DNA of 64,000 bases from Chitinophaga sp. YR573. GTDB taxonomy: Bacteria > Bacteroidota > Bacteroidia > Chitinophagales > Chitinophagaceae. Made by a program: the position numbers and the translations under genes. The notes under the pieces were generated by a model. The model had not been told where the DNA came from and searched no databases. It saw only the letters and a list, made by a program, of their open reading frames with translations. The DNA lies in contig NZ_FOJF01000001.1 in NCBI RefSeq assembly GCF_900110995.1, positions 885,199 to 949,198 on the forward strand, read 5' to 3'. Shown here piece by piece: positions 1 to 9,864 of this stretch; the stretch's first letter is position 1; every line of letters starts with the position of its first letter.

Positions 1-83
1 TGAGTGAATTCAAATCCGGTATTTACCTCATAAACGTATTTGACGGACACAATAATTATATCAAAAAACTGGTTATCCAGTAA
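1..83 (+). CDS. 3' end of a T9SS-secreted protein (partial)
   Basis: Only the last 26 or so codons are inside the window; the frame is open from base 3 and stops with TAA at 81-83. The translated tail reads SEFKSGIYLINVFDG...KKLVIQ. That is the ending of a type A T9SS C-terminal sorting domain: 'L.sGiYl..v..g......klv.'. The product is therefore probably an exported, cell-surface or released protein. What its catalytic or binding part does cannot be seen. A strong hairpin follows the stop codon. Confidence 0.7.
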   Translation, partial: SEFKSGIYLINVFDGHNNYIKKLVIQ

Positions 84-107
84 GTCTGTACCTAATAGTT
101 CAGACGG

Positions 108-164
108 ATAAAATTAAACGGCTTGAGAGTGGTAAAATACTACTCTCAAGCCGTTTAATTTTAT
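108..164. terminator. 23-bp perfect hairpin, probable bidirectional terminator
   Basis: Bases 108-130 are the exact reverse complement of 142-164, with an 11-base loop. The outer part of the stem is A/T-rich (ATAAAATTAAA), so an A-tract precedes and a T-rich tract follows the GC core in either direction. It sits 25 bases after the stop codon of the partial gene and would end its transcript. It could also end leftward transcription from locus D. Bases 165-302 hold no gene or structure that I can support. Confidence 0.7.
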
Positions 165-302
165 GCTATAGTTCTTATATGTTTTTATATCTTAATTCCG
201 ACAGAGAAATGACACCCCTTAGGGAACTTCCAGTCTATATAAATACAGATATGTATAGCATCATCTGCAAAAGAAGGGTCCTTCTCATTCGGTTATCGTC
301 TC

Positions 303-1640
303 CTACTTTTTAGGATAAACGGGGTTTATCCCTGCTGCTTTCAATTTTTTGATCACACCTTCTGCCAGTTGCCGACCCTGTGTCACACCATTCTCAATAG
401 CATCACGGTAATGGATGCCACCATACAGGCGGGAAATGGCAGCTTCCTGTGAAGCCTGATTAAAAGAGGTAAATGACCGTGCATGAATTTCGAACATCTC
501 TTCGGTATTATCTGTAAATGAGAAGTTATCTCCCAGCATATAGGTTAATACAGTTGATTCCGCCGTAGACGCAATACTATGTCCGCTCACATACTCAGGA
601 AACGGTGGTGTTTGCAGCAGTGGCTTCCATTTAGTATCAATATTCTTCTGAATAAATGCTTCAGGACGGACACGGTTAGTTGAAAATTTTGTATCCCAGC
701 AGGCGATAAAGGCATCCATCATCGTAGTAGCAGAAATAGCATGTAAGATGATAGTATGATCAAAATCAATATCTGCTTTTCGTGCGACGATACCTGTTAT
801 ATTCATCCAGTGACCACCCGGAGTGATCTTCTTAAAACCAATAGCCATATGACCATAAGTAGTTATTGCAAAAGGATTACAATCCCAGTAAGAAGCGATA
901 TTCAGATGTTCCTGATTATCTTTCAGCTCCAGACCGGCATGATAAACTTCCATGTTTAACTTATAAAAAGCGCTGCTGGTATCTTTGCTGAATGGTGTAG
1001 GCGGTAAAGCCGGATACTGATTACAGGAATCAATGATCATGGGCCTGATAGTACGCCAGTGTGGCTCTACTGCATCCATATAGGCAGGCGGAGTAGGGTA
1101 CCAGTATGCCTCTCCTTTCAATGGTGTGTAACGTAAACGGGTACTTAATTTTCCATAACCATCCCCTTTAGACCATTTCACAATCTGCGCAGCTACTTCT
1201 GTAGCTGCAGCTACAGAATGCTTAATGATACTATCAGGTACTTTATCTTTCTTAAATAACTGTATCAGTTTTTCTTCGTCCTGTTGCAGCATGAAACCGG
1301 AAGGCAGCAATTGTTTACCAGCTTCCAGGATAGCATATACTGCGGCAACATGATAATCATACGTACCTACTGTATCACTGATAGTAATAACAGGGTATGA
1401 TTTAATGAATCCTTTGGGAGAAGGAATGTCTTTATTATGCATCGCTACTATCTGGTAAGCAGCCAGGGTGGCATAACTATAAAAGCGGGTAGCTGCTGGT
1501 GGGTTGACTACATCATGCATCATCACCATCGTTAATGAAAAAACAGCAGGCTGAATATAATCAACGATACCCCGGTTGTCTTTTTGCTGTGCGTATCCAA
1601 ACTGACATAATAATAATATTCCTATGATAAGTCTCTTCAT
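303..1640 (-). CDS. Vanadium-dependent haloperoxidase / PAP2-type acid phosphatase
   Basis: A 445-residue exported protein with a signal peptide (about residues 1-18, ending at YAQQ). All three blocks of the vanadate/phosphate-binding site are present: K318-x6-R325-P326, SGH at 352-354 (in YVSGHS), and S403-R404-x5-H410. The family oxidises halides with H2O2 when loaded with vanadate, or acts as an acid phosphatase; sequence alone does not separate these. It is the last gene of the SusC-SusD-repeat-protein series, starting 3 bases after the stop of the upstream gene, so co-translation is likely. Periplasmic or surface location is inferred from the signal peptide. Call of the superfamily is firm; haloperoxidase versus phosphatase activity is open. 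Confidence 0.88.
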   Translation of the reverse strand: MKRLIIGILLLCQFGYAQQKDNRGIVDYIQPAVFSLTMVMMHDVVNPPAATRFYSYATLAAYQIVAMHNKDIPSPKGFIKSYPVITISDTVGTYDYHVAAVYAILEAGKQLLPSGFMLQQDEEKLIQLFKKDKVPDSIIKHSVAAATEVAAQIVKWSKGDGYGKLSTRLRYTPLKGEAYWYPTPPAYMDAVEPHWRTIRPMIIDSCNQYPALPPTPFSKDTSSAFYKLNMEVYHAGLELKDNQEHLNIASYWDCNPFAITTYGHMAIGFKKITPGGHWMNITGIVARKADIDFDHTIILHAISATTMMDAFIACWDTKFSTNRVRPEAFIQKNIDTKWKPLLQTPPFPEYVSGHSIASTAESTVLTYMLGDNFSFTDNTEEMFEIHARSFTSFNQASQEAAISRLYGGIHYRDAIENGVTQGRQLAEGVIKKLKAAGINPVYPKK

Positions 1641-1643
1641 GGT

Positions 1644-4600
1644 TTATTGTTCTTTATAGAGTGAGATACCTTCATTATTAACACCTACGATCACATACTT
1701 TTTATCACCGATTGTCATAGCTGTGGCAGACTTCACATCGCCCTTAACAGAAAGGCCCGCATCCGGCTGATCTACATAACTGAAATCCCCTTTTCCATCA
1801 CCTTTGAGCAGACAACCATAACCGGCGTCTATGCTTCCCAGCTTCAGCCTGTTATCACTGTGGTTACCGAACAATAAGAGATCTACTTTACCATCGTGGT
1901 CAAAATCCCCAGTCACTATTTTTGATACTACAGAGAACTGTGCCTGTAATGGTAACGCGTCCGGAATAAATTTTCCGTTTTTATACAACAGGCATATTGT
2001 TCTTGTTTCGTTGACAGTCAGCTTACCTGCTTTTGCAAGATCATCCGGAGGAATAATTTCCTTCATGGTGGCATTCGAGTAATTCTTATAAGTACTGAAT
2101 TTCCGGCGCATAGGATAAATCTGGTCATTCAGTTCATCCCGGCTAACAAAAGGATAACTCACACCCTGTACATAAAAATTCAAAAATGGATCTATAGAAC
2201 CGTTCTTATCGAAATCTGCATAGTATAATTCAGCAGGTTCTTTTGCAGAAACATGGATCTGTGTATTATTACCGAGGTTACCTGCGATGATATCATCATG
2301 ACCATCCCCATCCACATCTGCCAGTGACAAACTGAACCAGAAACCGCCCAGGGGCTGATCAAAGTATTCCGCTGTTTTATCTGTAAACCCGGTAGCCTTG
2401 TTAGCAAATACCATGATAGGCATAAACTCTCCACAGATCACCAGGTCTTTTCTGCCATCTTTATCAATATCTGACCATTGTGCATCGGTAATCATACCTG
2501 CTTTCGCAAAAGGCACATCTGCGATCGTAAACTGTCCCTTGCCGTTATTCACCAGCAGGTAAGAAACCGGCGCTACAGGATACATACCAGGGATTACACG
2601 GCCACCTACGAACAGGTCTATATCACCATCGTTATCAAAGTCACAGGGGCGAACACAGGATTTACTATTGGCACTTACATCGGGCAAAGATTGCTTCGTA
2701 CGGTAGAAGTTCCCCTTTCCGTCATTGAGGTACAACTGGTCCTGTAATAAAGGTGTATTAGCATCTATAATACCATATCCACCCATAGCCAGATAGAGAT
2801 CAGGGAAGCCATCCCCATTCGCATCAAAGAAAACAGCATCAGCTACCAGTGTCTCTGTTTCATCTTCCAGTGTCACGTTATTGTTGACAGCAAAACTACC
2901 ATCCTTCTGTTGCAGGTAAATCTTTCCGGGTTTCTCTGCATCTCCGCTGATAAAGAGATCTTCCAGTCCATCCTTGTTCACATCTGCTTTCGCTACTATA
3001 GGCCCTACTTTGGAATACATAAACATCATCAGTAACTGACGTTTAAAATCGTTCCTTCCGTTATCGGTGTGCTTATAATCTATGATGCCATTTGTTTTGC
3101 TAAAGATGCCTTTGGGAGAAGGTGCAACAGCAAAAGTAGCATCAGGTGCATAATCTACTTTCAGCAATTCGTTGGCAGCAACGCCCTTCATATGCTGCAC
3201 TTTATTATCCGGCCATACGATGCGGATAGAATCTATGGTAGTAGCATTCCCCAGCCCAAATAATAACTGAGTAGATACTGCGGAGAGATAACCTCTGTTG
3301 GGGTTTACTTCCTGAAATTGTGACAACCCGTTCGAATACACATATACTTTAGCACCGATAGCATTGGTATTGGCGCCGTTCCCTTTTAGTTTAAAAGAGA
3401 TATAAGAAGTATGGTTATTTTCCCGGCTCATATTCTGGTATATAGACGCTTCGTCATCGATATTATTCACTATGAGGTCCAGGTCTCCGTCGTTATCCAG
3501 ATCTGCATATACGGCACCACTGGAAATACCGGATTTATCCATGCCCCAGTCTGCCTGCATATTAGAGAAGGTGAGGTCATGTTTGTTTTTGAAGATGTAC
3601 TTTTTAAGAGAAGTAGAAGGCATGGAACTAACCAGGTCCATCAGCTTCACAGGTTCACGTTCCAGGGCTTTTTTTACTTTATAGTCGCCCCAGTATTTAA
3701 GGAAGTCTTTGTTGGTATAATCGCGGAGATAACCATTTGTAATGAATACATCTTTAAAGCCATCGTTATCAAAATCTGCTATCAGCGGACACCAGCTCCA
3801 GTCGGTATTAGATAGCCCCGCCATCTGCCCTATTTCGCTGAATGTACCATCTCCATTATTCAGTTGCAACATATTGCGCATGTACTGTTTGTGGAGATCC
3901 TGTGACTGCATCAGTTCAAATGTTTCATAGCTCTCCTGTAATTGCAGGAGTTTCTGGCGTTGGTTATCTTCCGGTAACATATCCAGGGTCAGGATATCCG
4001 GTAAGCCATCGTTGTTGAAGTCCGCTATATCTACTCCCATTGAAAACTGGGCAAGGTGCCGGAAGCAGCTTTTGGAATCTTCTTTAAAAGTACCATCATG
4101 ATTATTGATATAACAATAATCAGGTTCGTTATAATCATTGGTTACATAGATATCCTGCCAGCCATCCTGGTTCACATCTGCTATAGCCACGCCTAGTCCA
4201 AAGGTGAGTGGGTTTTGTATGATGCCAGCCTTCTGGGATACCTCTGTAAAATGATTGCCATCATTTCTGTATAATTTGTTGCCAGCCAGGGAATCTGTTT
4301 CATTTTTTAACTGCGCAAAATCTATGTTATCGATTTTCTTCACGTTATGATTCAGCAGGAACATGTCCAGATCCCCATCATTGTCGTAATCAAAGAACAC
4401 CGCATTAGTGCTGTATCCGGGATCATCCAACCCATATGCTGCTGCTTTCTCTTCAAACTGTGAGTTGCCTTTGTTGATGAACAACTGGTTTCTGCGCAGT
4501 TCATCACTGAATTTGCCGGAGTAACATACATAGATATCAAGGAGGCCATCCCCATTCACATCTGCCATTGTTACGCCTGTTTTCCAACCGCCTTGTTTGC

Positions 4601-4928
4601 CTCCAATGCCTTTGCCGGCCTCTTTGGTAATATCTTTAAATTTCATGTTGCCCGTATTGAGATATAATTTATTGGGCGTCATGTTAGCGGTGAAATAGAG
4701 GTCCTGCAGGCCATCATTATTGATATCGCCTACAGCAACCCCACCCCCGTTATAGAAATATTCGTAAGCCAGTACATTGAGTTTTTCAGTCTCATTTAAA
4801 TTGTTACTGAACTTTACATTTGTTGTTTTGGAGGGGAGTAACTGAAAAAGCGTTTGTGCTGTAATGATATTGGGAAAAATAAACAGCAGCAAAATAAGTA
4901 ATCGTGTTGTGGTAGTGGAACAATTCAT
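1644..4928 (-). CDS. Large exported FG-GAP/VCBS repeat protein with UnbV (ASPIC) domain, CRTAC1-like
   Basis: 1094 residues with an N-terminal signal peptide (about residues 1-24). The chain is filled with beta-propeller repeats of the type 'aDvNgDGlxDiyv' (for example DVNGDGLLDIYV, DFNNDGLPDILT, DLDNDGDLDLIV), each an aspartate-rich, calcium-binding-like loop. A region near residues 520-630 (NAIGAKVYVYSNG ... SIRIVWPDNKVQ) matches the ASPIC/UnbV module that follows such propellers. A second propeller block fills the C-terminal half. Such proteins are extracellular and commonly thought to be adhesive or ligand binding; the ligand is unknown. It lies between a SusC/SusD pair and the haloperoxidase gene, so a role in handling the same substrate at the surface is inferred. 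No catalytic residues were recognised. Confidence 0.85.
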   Translation of the reverse strand: MNCSTTTTRLLILLLFIFPNIITAQTLFQLLPSKTTNVKFSNNLNETEKLNVLAYEYFYNGGGVAVGDINNDGLQDLYFTANMTPNKLYLNTGNMKFKDITKEAGKGIGGKQGGWKTGVTMADVNGDGLLDIYVCYSGKFSDELRRNQLFINKGNSQFEEKAAAYGLDDPGYSTNAVFFDYDNDGDLDMFLLNHNVKKIDNIDFAQLKNETDSLAGNKLYRNDGNHFTEVSQKAGIIQNPLTFGLGVAIADVNQDGWQDIYVTNDYNEPDYCYINNHDGTFKEDSKSCFRHLAQFSMGVDIADFNNDGLPDILTLDMLPEDNQRQKLLQLQESYETFELMQSQDLHKQYMRNMLQLNNGDGTFSEIGQMAGLSNTDWSWCPLIADFDNDGFKDVFITNGYLRDYTNKDFLKYWGDYKVKKALEREPVKLMDLVSSMPSTSLKKYIFKNKHDLTFSNMQADWGMDKSGISSGAVYADLDNDGDLDLIVNNIDDEASIYQNMSRENNHTSYISFKLKGNGANTNAIGAKVYVYSNGLSQFQEVNPNRGYLSAVSTQLLFGLGNATTIDSIRIVWPDNKVQHMKGVAANELLKVDYAPDATFAVAPSPKGIFSKTNGIIDYKHTDNGRNDFKRQLLMMFMYSKVGPIVAKADVNKDGLEDLFISGDAEKPGKIYLQQKDGSFAVNNNVTLEDETETLVADAVFFDANGDGFPDLYLAMGGYGIIDANTPLLQDQLYLNDGKGNFYRTKQSLPDVSANSKSCVRPCDFDNDGDIDLFVGGRVIPGMYPVAPVSYLLVNNGKGQFTIADVPFAKAGMITDAQWSDIDKDGRKDLVICGEFMPIMVFANKATGFTDKTAEYFDQPLGGFWFSLSLADVDGDGHDDIIAGNLGNNTQIHVSAKEPAELYYADFDKNGSIDPFLNFYVQGVSYPFVSRDELNDQIYPMRRKFSTYKNYSNATMKEIIPPDDLAKAGKLTVNETRTICLLYKNGKFIPDALPLQAQFSVVSKIVTGDFDHDGKVDLLLFGNHSDNRLKLGSIDAGYGCLLKGDGKGDFSYVDQPDAGLSVKGDVKSATAMTIGDKKYVIVGVNNEGISLYKEQ

Positions 4929-4975
4929 TGAAGGAAGTTTTTTTAGAAACGCACTACAAAAGGGAAGGTAAAAAG

Positions 4976-5013
4976 GTAAAAGTTAATGCAGCAACTGCCA
5001 CATTAACTTTTAC
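4976..5013 (-). terminator. Probable terminator or attenuator after the locus D SusD gene
   Basis: Bases 4976-4988 (GTAAAAGTTAATG) pair exactly with 5001-5013 around a 12-base loop. Read on the minus strand, the stem is followed by CTTTTTACC. It sits between the SusD stop codon and the FG-GAP gene, so it may make the downstream two genes less expressed than SusC/SusD rather than separating them completely. Confidence 0.5.
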
Positions 5014-5049
5014 ACGTGTTCAATAGTCAAAAAAGTACTCTCTAATTAG

Positions 5050-6654
5050 TTATTGTGCATCCCACCATATTCTGGAAGTCCAGGTGTCACCACCTTGTAA
5101 ACGACCTACAGCAGCAGCGTAATTGGTTCCGTTCAATGAAACTTCGCCTACCGGATAAGGCTGTCTTCTTGGAATAGTACCACCAGAGAAGTTACCTGGA
5201 TAAACAACCGGAGTTAACGCAGGATAGCCTGATCTCTTCCAGTTGAAGTAACTCTGAATGTAATTAAACTCCAAACCGGTAGTAGCCCAGTATTGTTCGT
5301 TGATCTGTTTCAGAGAAGCAGCTGTTGTTGTTACATTCAGGGGATGTGCAGCTGCATAAGTAGTAGCTGTAGCCGATGAGATAGTAAGATCTGAGCTTAT
5401 TTCTGCCAGTGAAGTTAATGCAGCAATAACACCATTTGCGTAGTGAGTTGCAGCAGTTCCTGTAACGGTCCATCCTCTTGCCGCAGCTTCTGCCAGCATC
5501 AGTTCAGTTTCTGCGTAGTTTAATACGAAGATAGGAGCTGCGTTGTTGGAATATACGGAGAATCTTGGACGGGAGTATTTGCCTGCCTTACTGGTACTGC
5601 TCGCACCAGGATAGTTAGGTTCGTTACTGATATCTGTAGTACCCCCCTTAAAGTCATAACCGTTAGGCATACCAATTTGTACAGCAGCACCAATTGTACC
5701 CGGACCAGGACTGCCATTTGCTTCTCCATCCAGCGGTACTTCCGCACAAACACCTAATCTTGGGTCAGCATTTGCTTTCAGATAATCAATGAGAGTTTTG
5801 CTCCATCTTGTCTGGAAGATATCTGTGTTATAGTCGTGGTTCTGTGCATTTGTGTGGTTGGTGCTTATTTCTGTTTTTACCAGCGCATCATCAGCAGTGC
5901 TTGCGAATGTTCCACCAGCAGCTGCTTTTTCAGCCCATGTTTTTGCAGTAGCTGCATCAACTTTGGTTAAACGCATAGCAACACGTAACATCAGTGAATA
6001 AGCAAACTTTTTCCATTTTGCTACATCACCACTATAGAATACATCTCCTGTTGCGAGTACTTTAGAAGCATCCAGCATGCCAATAGCTGTTTCCAGATCG
6101 GACAGCATAGAGTTGTATACGTCCTGTTGTTTATCATACACAGGACGGGTGATACCTGTTTTACCCTGGAATGCCTGGGAATAAGGAATATCTCCGTATG
6201 TGTCTGTAGTTTCCTGCATGATCACTACTTTCATAATCATTGCAACAGCAGTAATGTTTGCTTTAGCCGGATCTCCACTTGTTAAGGAGATAGCTTCGGC
6301 TACAAGGTTACCTGCTCCTGTAGAATATTTATCAGTAGAACCGTAGTTCACATTCCAGATACGTGACTGGTAGTCAGGAGTAGAACCGGATGATACATAT
6401 TTATCACCGTTGGTTTGGTAATCTGACTGCAGAGAGGATGTGGAAGACAATGTCTGTGACCACATACTGGAGAACATGAACAAGGCATAACCCTTTGATG
6501 CGAATGCAAACTGACCACTGGTGATGAGATAGTTCGGATCAAAATTAGAGGCACCAGTCTGAGTAGGGTCCGTGTTAATTCCGTTGAAGTCTTTGGTACA
6601 TCCTACCTGTAGCATGGCAGAAAGGATACCTATATATATGAATACTTTTTTCAT
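5050..6654 (-). CDS. SusD/RagB-family outer-membrane lipoprotein (SusD-like_2 type), locus D
   Basis: 534 residues with a lipoprotein signal (MKKVFIYIGILSAMLQVGC; Cys19 is the lipidation site) and the typical 'CTKDFNGINTDPTQ' start of the SusD-like_2 group. The chain continues with the TPR-like helical pattern of these glycan or nutrient-binding lids and ends with the usual 'RRQPYPVGEVSLN ... WTSRIWWDAQ' motif. It would cap the SusC channel encoded just upstream (8 bases between stop and start). The substrate is not evident. SusD-like_2 proteins are often in loci without classical hydrolases, which fits this operon. Confidence 0.92.
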   Translation of the reverse strand: MKKVFIYIGILSAMLQVGCTKDFNGINTDPTQTGASNFDPNYLITSGQFAFASKGYALFMFSSMWSQTLSSTSSLQSDYQTNGDKYVSSGSTPDYQSRIWNVNYGSTDKYSTGAGNLVAEAISLTSGDPAKANITAVAMIMKVVIMQETTDTYGDIPYSQAFQGKTGITRPVYDKQQDVYNSMLSDLETAIGMLDASKVLATGDVFYSGDVAKWKKFAYSLMLRVAMRLTKVDAATAKTWAEKAAAGGTFASTADDALVKTEISTNHTNAQNHDYNTDIFQTRWSKTLIDYLKANADPRLGVCAEVPLDGEANGSPGPGTIGAAVQIGMPNGYDFKGGTTDISNEPNYPGASSTSKAGKYSRPRFSVYSNNAAPIFVLNYAETELMLAEAAARGWTVTGTAATHYANGVIAALTSLAEISSDLTISSATATTYAAAHPLNVTTTAASLKQINEQYWATTGLEFNYIQSYFNWKRSGYPALTPVVYPGNFSGGTIPRRQPYPVGEVSLNGTNYAAAVGRLQGGDTWTSRIWWDAQ

Positions 6655-6662
6655 ATCCTTAC

Positions 6663-9600
6663 TTATTTTAATTTAATGTTAACATTAATACCGTAGGTCC
6701 TGGTAGAAGGAACGCCAGTACCTTCGATACCTGCATAACCAATCAGTGTAGAGAATCCGGATTCAGGATCAATGTTATTAGTTTTCTTCATAATTGTCCA
6801 CAGGTTACGACCTACCAGGGATACCGTAGCAGAGCGGATCAGCGGAAGGCTGGAGAAATATTTCTCAGGAACTGTGTAACCAAATGTTATCTGGCGTAGT
6901 TTAATATAATCTCCGTCCTGTACACTGGTACCGGTAATACCCTGAGATACTTGTTTGTAGTAATCCTTTGGTGCCACAACCTTGGTGCTTGCTGTACCAT
7001 CGGCGAGAACACCTTTAGTCACGCCGTTTGTTTCTCTACCTTCGAGGGTTGATTTGTTCAGACCACGGAAAATAGTGTATCCTTCAGTAGCAGACAGGAT
7101 CTTGTTACCATAGTTGTAATCGATCAGGAAGGAAAGGTTGAATGATTTGTAGTTAAAGTTGTTATTCAAACCACCATATAATGTTGGTAATACGCTACCA
7201 AAGTTTTTCAATGCACTCTTCACAGGTAACCCACTGGTATCAACTATCATCTCACCTTTGGCAGTGTAGGTGTAATCATATGCCTGGATCTGAGGACCTG
7301 CTAAACCTTTTACGAAAGCAGTAGTAGCAGAACCCGGAGCAAAACGATAAGTACCGTTAGTGATACTTAAGCCATTATCATCAGTTTCCAGGATCTTATT
7401 CGTCACAGAAGTCAAATTGAATGAAACATTCCATGAGAAGTCCTTAGACTGGATAGGAGTACCGGTAATTTCTAACTCCAGACCTCTGTTCTGGGTAGAA
7501 CCGGTTGGTACATATCCATTATCATAACCTGTTGCAAGACTGAATTTGGTTTTCATGATCTCTTTCTTAGTCTTACGATCGAAGTAAGCAACGTCGAAGC
7601 CTAAGCGGTTATCAAAGAATTTCAAATTAAGCCCTAACTCAATTTCTGACACTCTGAAAGGTTTCAGCAGACCACTTGGTAAACTGTTGTTGAATTTACC
7701 ATTTGGTACACCATTGTTAGTTCCTTCCAGTGCATAGTATACAGAAGTCAGGTAAGGAAGTATTGGTTCTCCACTGGTCTGTGCATATGATGCACGGAAC
7801 TTACCATATGTCATATTTTTGACGTGTACTAATTCGGAGAACACGAAGCTACCAGACACAGATGGTGTGAATATTTTCACCTGACTGTTAGGAATACCAA
7901 CCCCTGCGAGTGTAGAGAATACATCATATCTCCCTGTAGTATTTAAAGTCAGGTAATTTTTGTAGCTCAGATCCACTGTATAGTAACCAGAATGAGATTC
8001 TTTCTTTGTATAAACATAATCTCTGTTAAAGTTATACACGTTTTTAGGTGTGTAGAAACCGTCAATGATGAATGGGCCACCACCGATAGTTACGAGGTCT
8101 GTACCATTTTTCAGGATATTAGCACCTACTATAACATCCAGATTGATGGCTTCTGTCAGCTTCTTGTTTGCACCAAGGAAGAAGTCACCATTTAACTGGT
8201 AGTTCTGACCGGTTTTCATGGTGATGCTACCAGAGTGACCAGGGAAAGATGAAGTTGCCAGAGAGTAATCCAAACCGGAAGGCTCAACTGTGAGTACACG
8301 GTCATTAGAAAGGTCATAACCTAAACGCCCCTGCGTATATAACCAGCTGGTAAGCTGATAACGCGCAGTAACGGCGGAGATTAAACGTTTTCTACCGATG
8401 TTGTTGATATATTTACTTGTTACGAAATATGGATTTGTAACATAGTTATCATCACTGAATACAACTTCATGACCATTCAGCGGGTTGAAGCCCGGAGCCA
8501 GGATCCTTTCGTCGATATTCGGAGCAAGGAACAAACCGTTGTTTGCGTTGTTTGGACCATCGCTCAACTGTGGTTTATTCTGCTGGTATTCATCAACGTA
8601 GTTTACCAGTACTTTAATATCCAGTCTCTCTCCTATCTTCTGATCTGCATTTAAGTTAACAGTCTTTCTGTTCAGTTCACTGTTTGGAACAATAGACTGA
8701 CCATTCAGGCTGGATGCTGATAAACGGAAAGAACTCTTTTCAGTACCACCTCCAATAGCGATGGTATTAGTCAGAGAAGGAGCCGTTCTATAGAAGTTTT
8801 TGATATTATTCTTAAATGGAGAATAAGCATAAGTTTTACCATCATACTGAGTGAAGGAAGAACCGTCCATTTTACCACCAAAAGCAAACCTTGCAGAACC
8901 CTGCGCATCAGCTGCGTTATTTGGTTTGGTGCCGATTACCCCCTGGCCATAAACGTACTGGTAGTCGGTATAGTTGATGGCCTTATCATTGGTATAGTTC
9001 ATGTTATACTCAACAGTGTACTGACCTTTCTTACCAGATTTAGTAGTAATCTGAATGACGCCATTTGCAGCTCTTGCACCATATAATGCAGATGCAGCCT
9101 GACCTTTCAGAACAGTCATGCTTTCGATATCATCCGGATTAATGTTAGCAATACCATCACCGGCATCAGCACCACCCCACTCACTTGCAGCACCACGTTG
9201 TGTGTTATCCATCGGAATACCATTAATAACGAATAATGGCGCACCACCGGAGTTCATACTAGGCATACCCCTTAACAGGATACGTGCAGAAGAACCAGGT
9301 CCTCCGTTGGAACCGTGTACATTCAAACCTGCTACGCGTCCACCCAAAGAGAGTGCTACGTTACTTTCCCTGGCTTGTGTCATTACACTACCATCTACTT
9401 TAGATACAGAGTAACCAACTTTACCTGCATCTTTCGTAATACCCAATGCCGTTACCACCAACTCACCCAACTGAGTGGTAGATTCGTCCATCAACAGATC
9501 GAGTGAAGATTGATCGGCAGTAACCTGCATCGTTTTAGTACCATATCCTACAAGTGAAAGCTGCAATGTAAAAGCGCCCAAAGGGGCATTTAATGTAAAA

Positions 9601-9773
9601 GAACCATCACCACCTGAAACTGTGGCAGTATTCTTCTCCTTAGCAAGAACAGTTACACCTGGAAGTGGTGACCCTGATTTTGCATCTTTGATAGTTCCTT
9701 TCAACTGTCTTGTTTGAGCAAATGCTACTGAAGACAGTAACAGCGCAATAACCAGCAAACGAAGTTGTCTCAT
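6663..9773 (-). CDS. SusC/RagA-family TonB-dependent outer-membrane transporter, locus D
   Basis: About 1036 residues from the ATG at 9771-9773 (MRQLRLLVIALLLSSVAFAQ), which starts a clean signal peptide. An upstream in-frame ATG at 9812 would put 13 charged residues before it and is less likely. Order: carboxypeptidase-regulatory-like beta-sandwich (TRQLKGTIKDAKSGSPLPGVTV), the TonB-box-like 'LGELVVTALGI', plug domain with 'LKGQAASALYGARAANGVI' and then the beta-barrel ending in 'TYGINVNIKLK'. No N-terminal STN domain is present, so it should not signal to a FecR-type anti-sigma. It imports an unknown ligand across the outer membrane with the SusD encoded 8 bases downstream. The gene is preceded by a very long leader with duplicated repeats. 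Confidence 0.95.
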   Translation of the reverse strand: MRQLRLLVIALLLSSVAFAQTRQLKGTIKDAKSGSPLPGVTVLAKEKNTATVSGGDGSFTLNAPLGAFTLQLSLVGYGTKTMQVTADQSSLDLLMDESTTQLGELVVTALGITKDAGKVGYSVSKVDGSVMTQARESNVALSLGGRVAGLNVHGSNGGPGSSARILLRGMPSMNSGGAPLFVINGIPMDNTQRGAASEWGGADAGDGIANINPDDIESMTVLKGQAASALYGARAANGVIQITTKSGKKGQYTVEYNMNYTNDKAINYTDYQYVYGQGVIGTKPNNAADAQGSARFAFGGKMDGSSFTQYDGKTYAYSPFKNNIKNFYRTAPSLTNTIAIGGGTEKSSFRLSASSLNGQSIVPNSELNRKTVNLNADQKIGERLDIKVLVNYVDEYQQNKPQLSDGPNNANNGLFLAPNIDERILAPGFNPLNGHEVVFSDDNYVTNPYFVTSKYINNIGRKRLISAVTARYQLTSWLYTQGRLGYDLSNDRVLTVEPSGLDYSLATSSFPGHSGSITMKTGQNYQLNGDFFLGANKKLTEAINLDVIVGANILKNGTDLVTIGGGPFIIDGFYTPKNVYNFNRDYVYTKKESHSGYYTVDLSYKNYLTLNTTGRYDVFSTLAGVGIPNSQVKIFTPSVSGSFVFSELVHVKNMTYGKFRASYAQTSGEPILPYLTSVYYALEGTNNGVPNGKFNNSLPSGLLKPFRVSEIELGLNLKFFDNRLGFDVAYFDRKTKKEIMKTKFSLATGYDNGYVPTGSTQNRGLELEITGTPIQSKDFSWNVSFNLTSVTNKILETDDNGLSITNGTYRFAPGSATTAFVKGLAGPQIQAYDYTYTAKGEMIVDTSGLPVKSALKNFGSVLPTLYGGLNNNFNYKSFNLSFLIDYNYGNKILSATEGYTIFRGLNKSTLEGRETNGVTKGVLADGTASTKVVAPKDYYKQVSQGITGTSVQDGDYIKLRQITFGYTVPEKYFSSLPLIRSATVSLVGRNLWTIMKKTNNIDPESGFSTLIGYAGIEGTGVPSTRTYGINVNIKLK

Positions 9774-9864
9774 TATCGATTTAGTTTTTGGTTTGAAAAT
9801 AAACGAGCGCATAGCACTCTCTCTAAGTCACGGGCAAAGGGCTCCGCTTTGATTCTACAGTTCA

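Noticed and set aside
3411..3815. 134-codon open frame on the plus strand
   Set aside because: Fully inside the FG-GAP repeat gene; arises from the repetitive aspartate/glycine codons read backwards.
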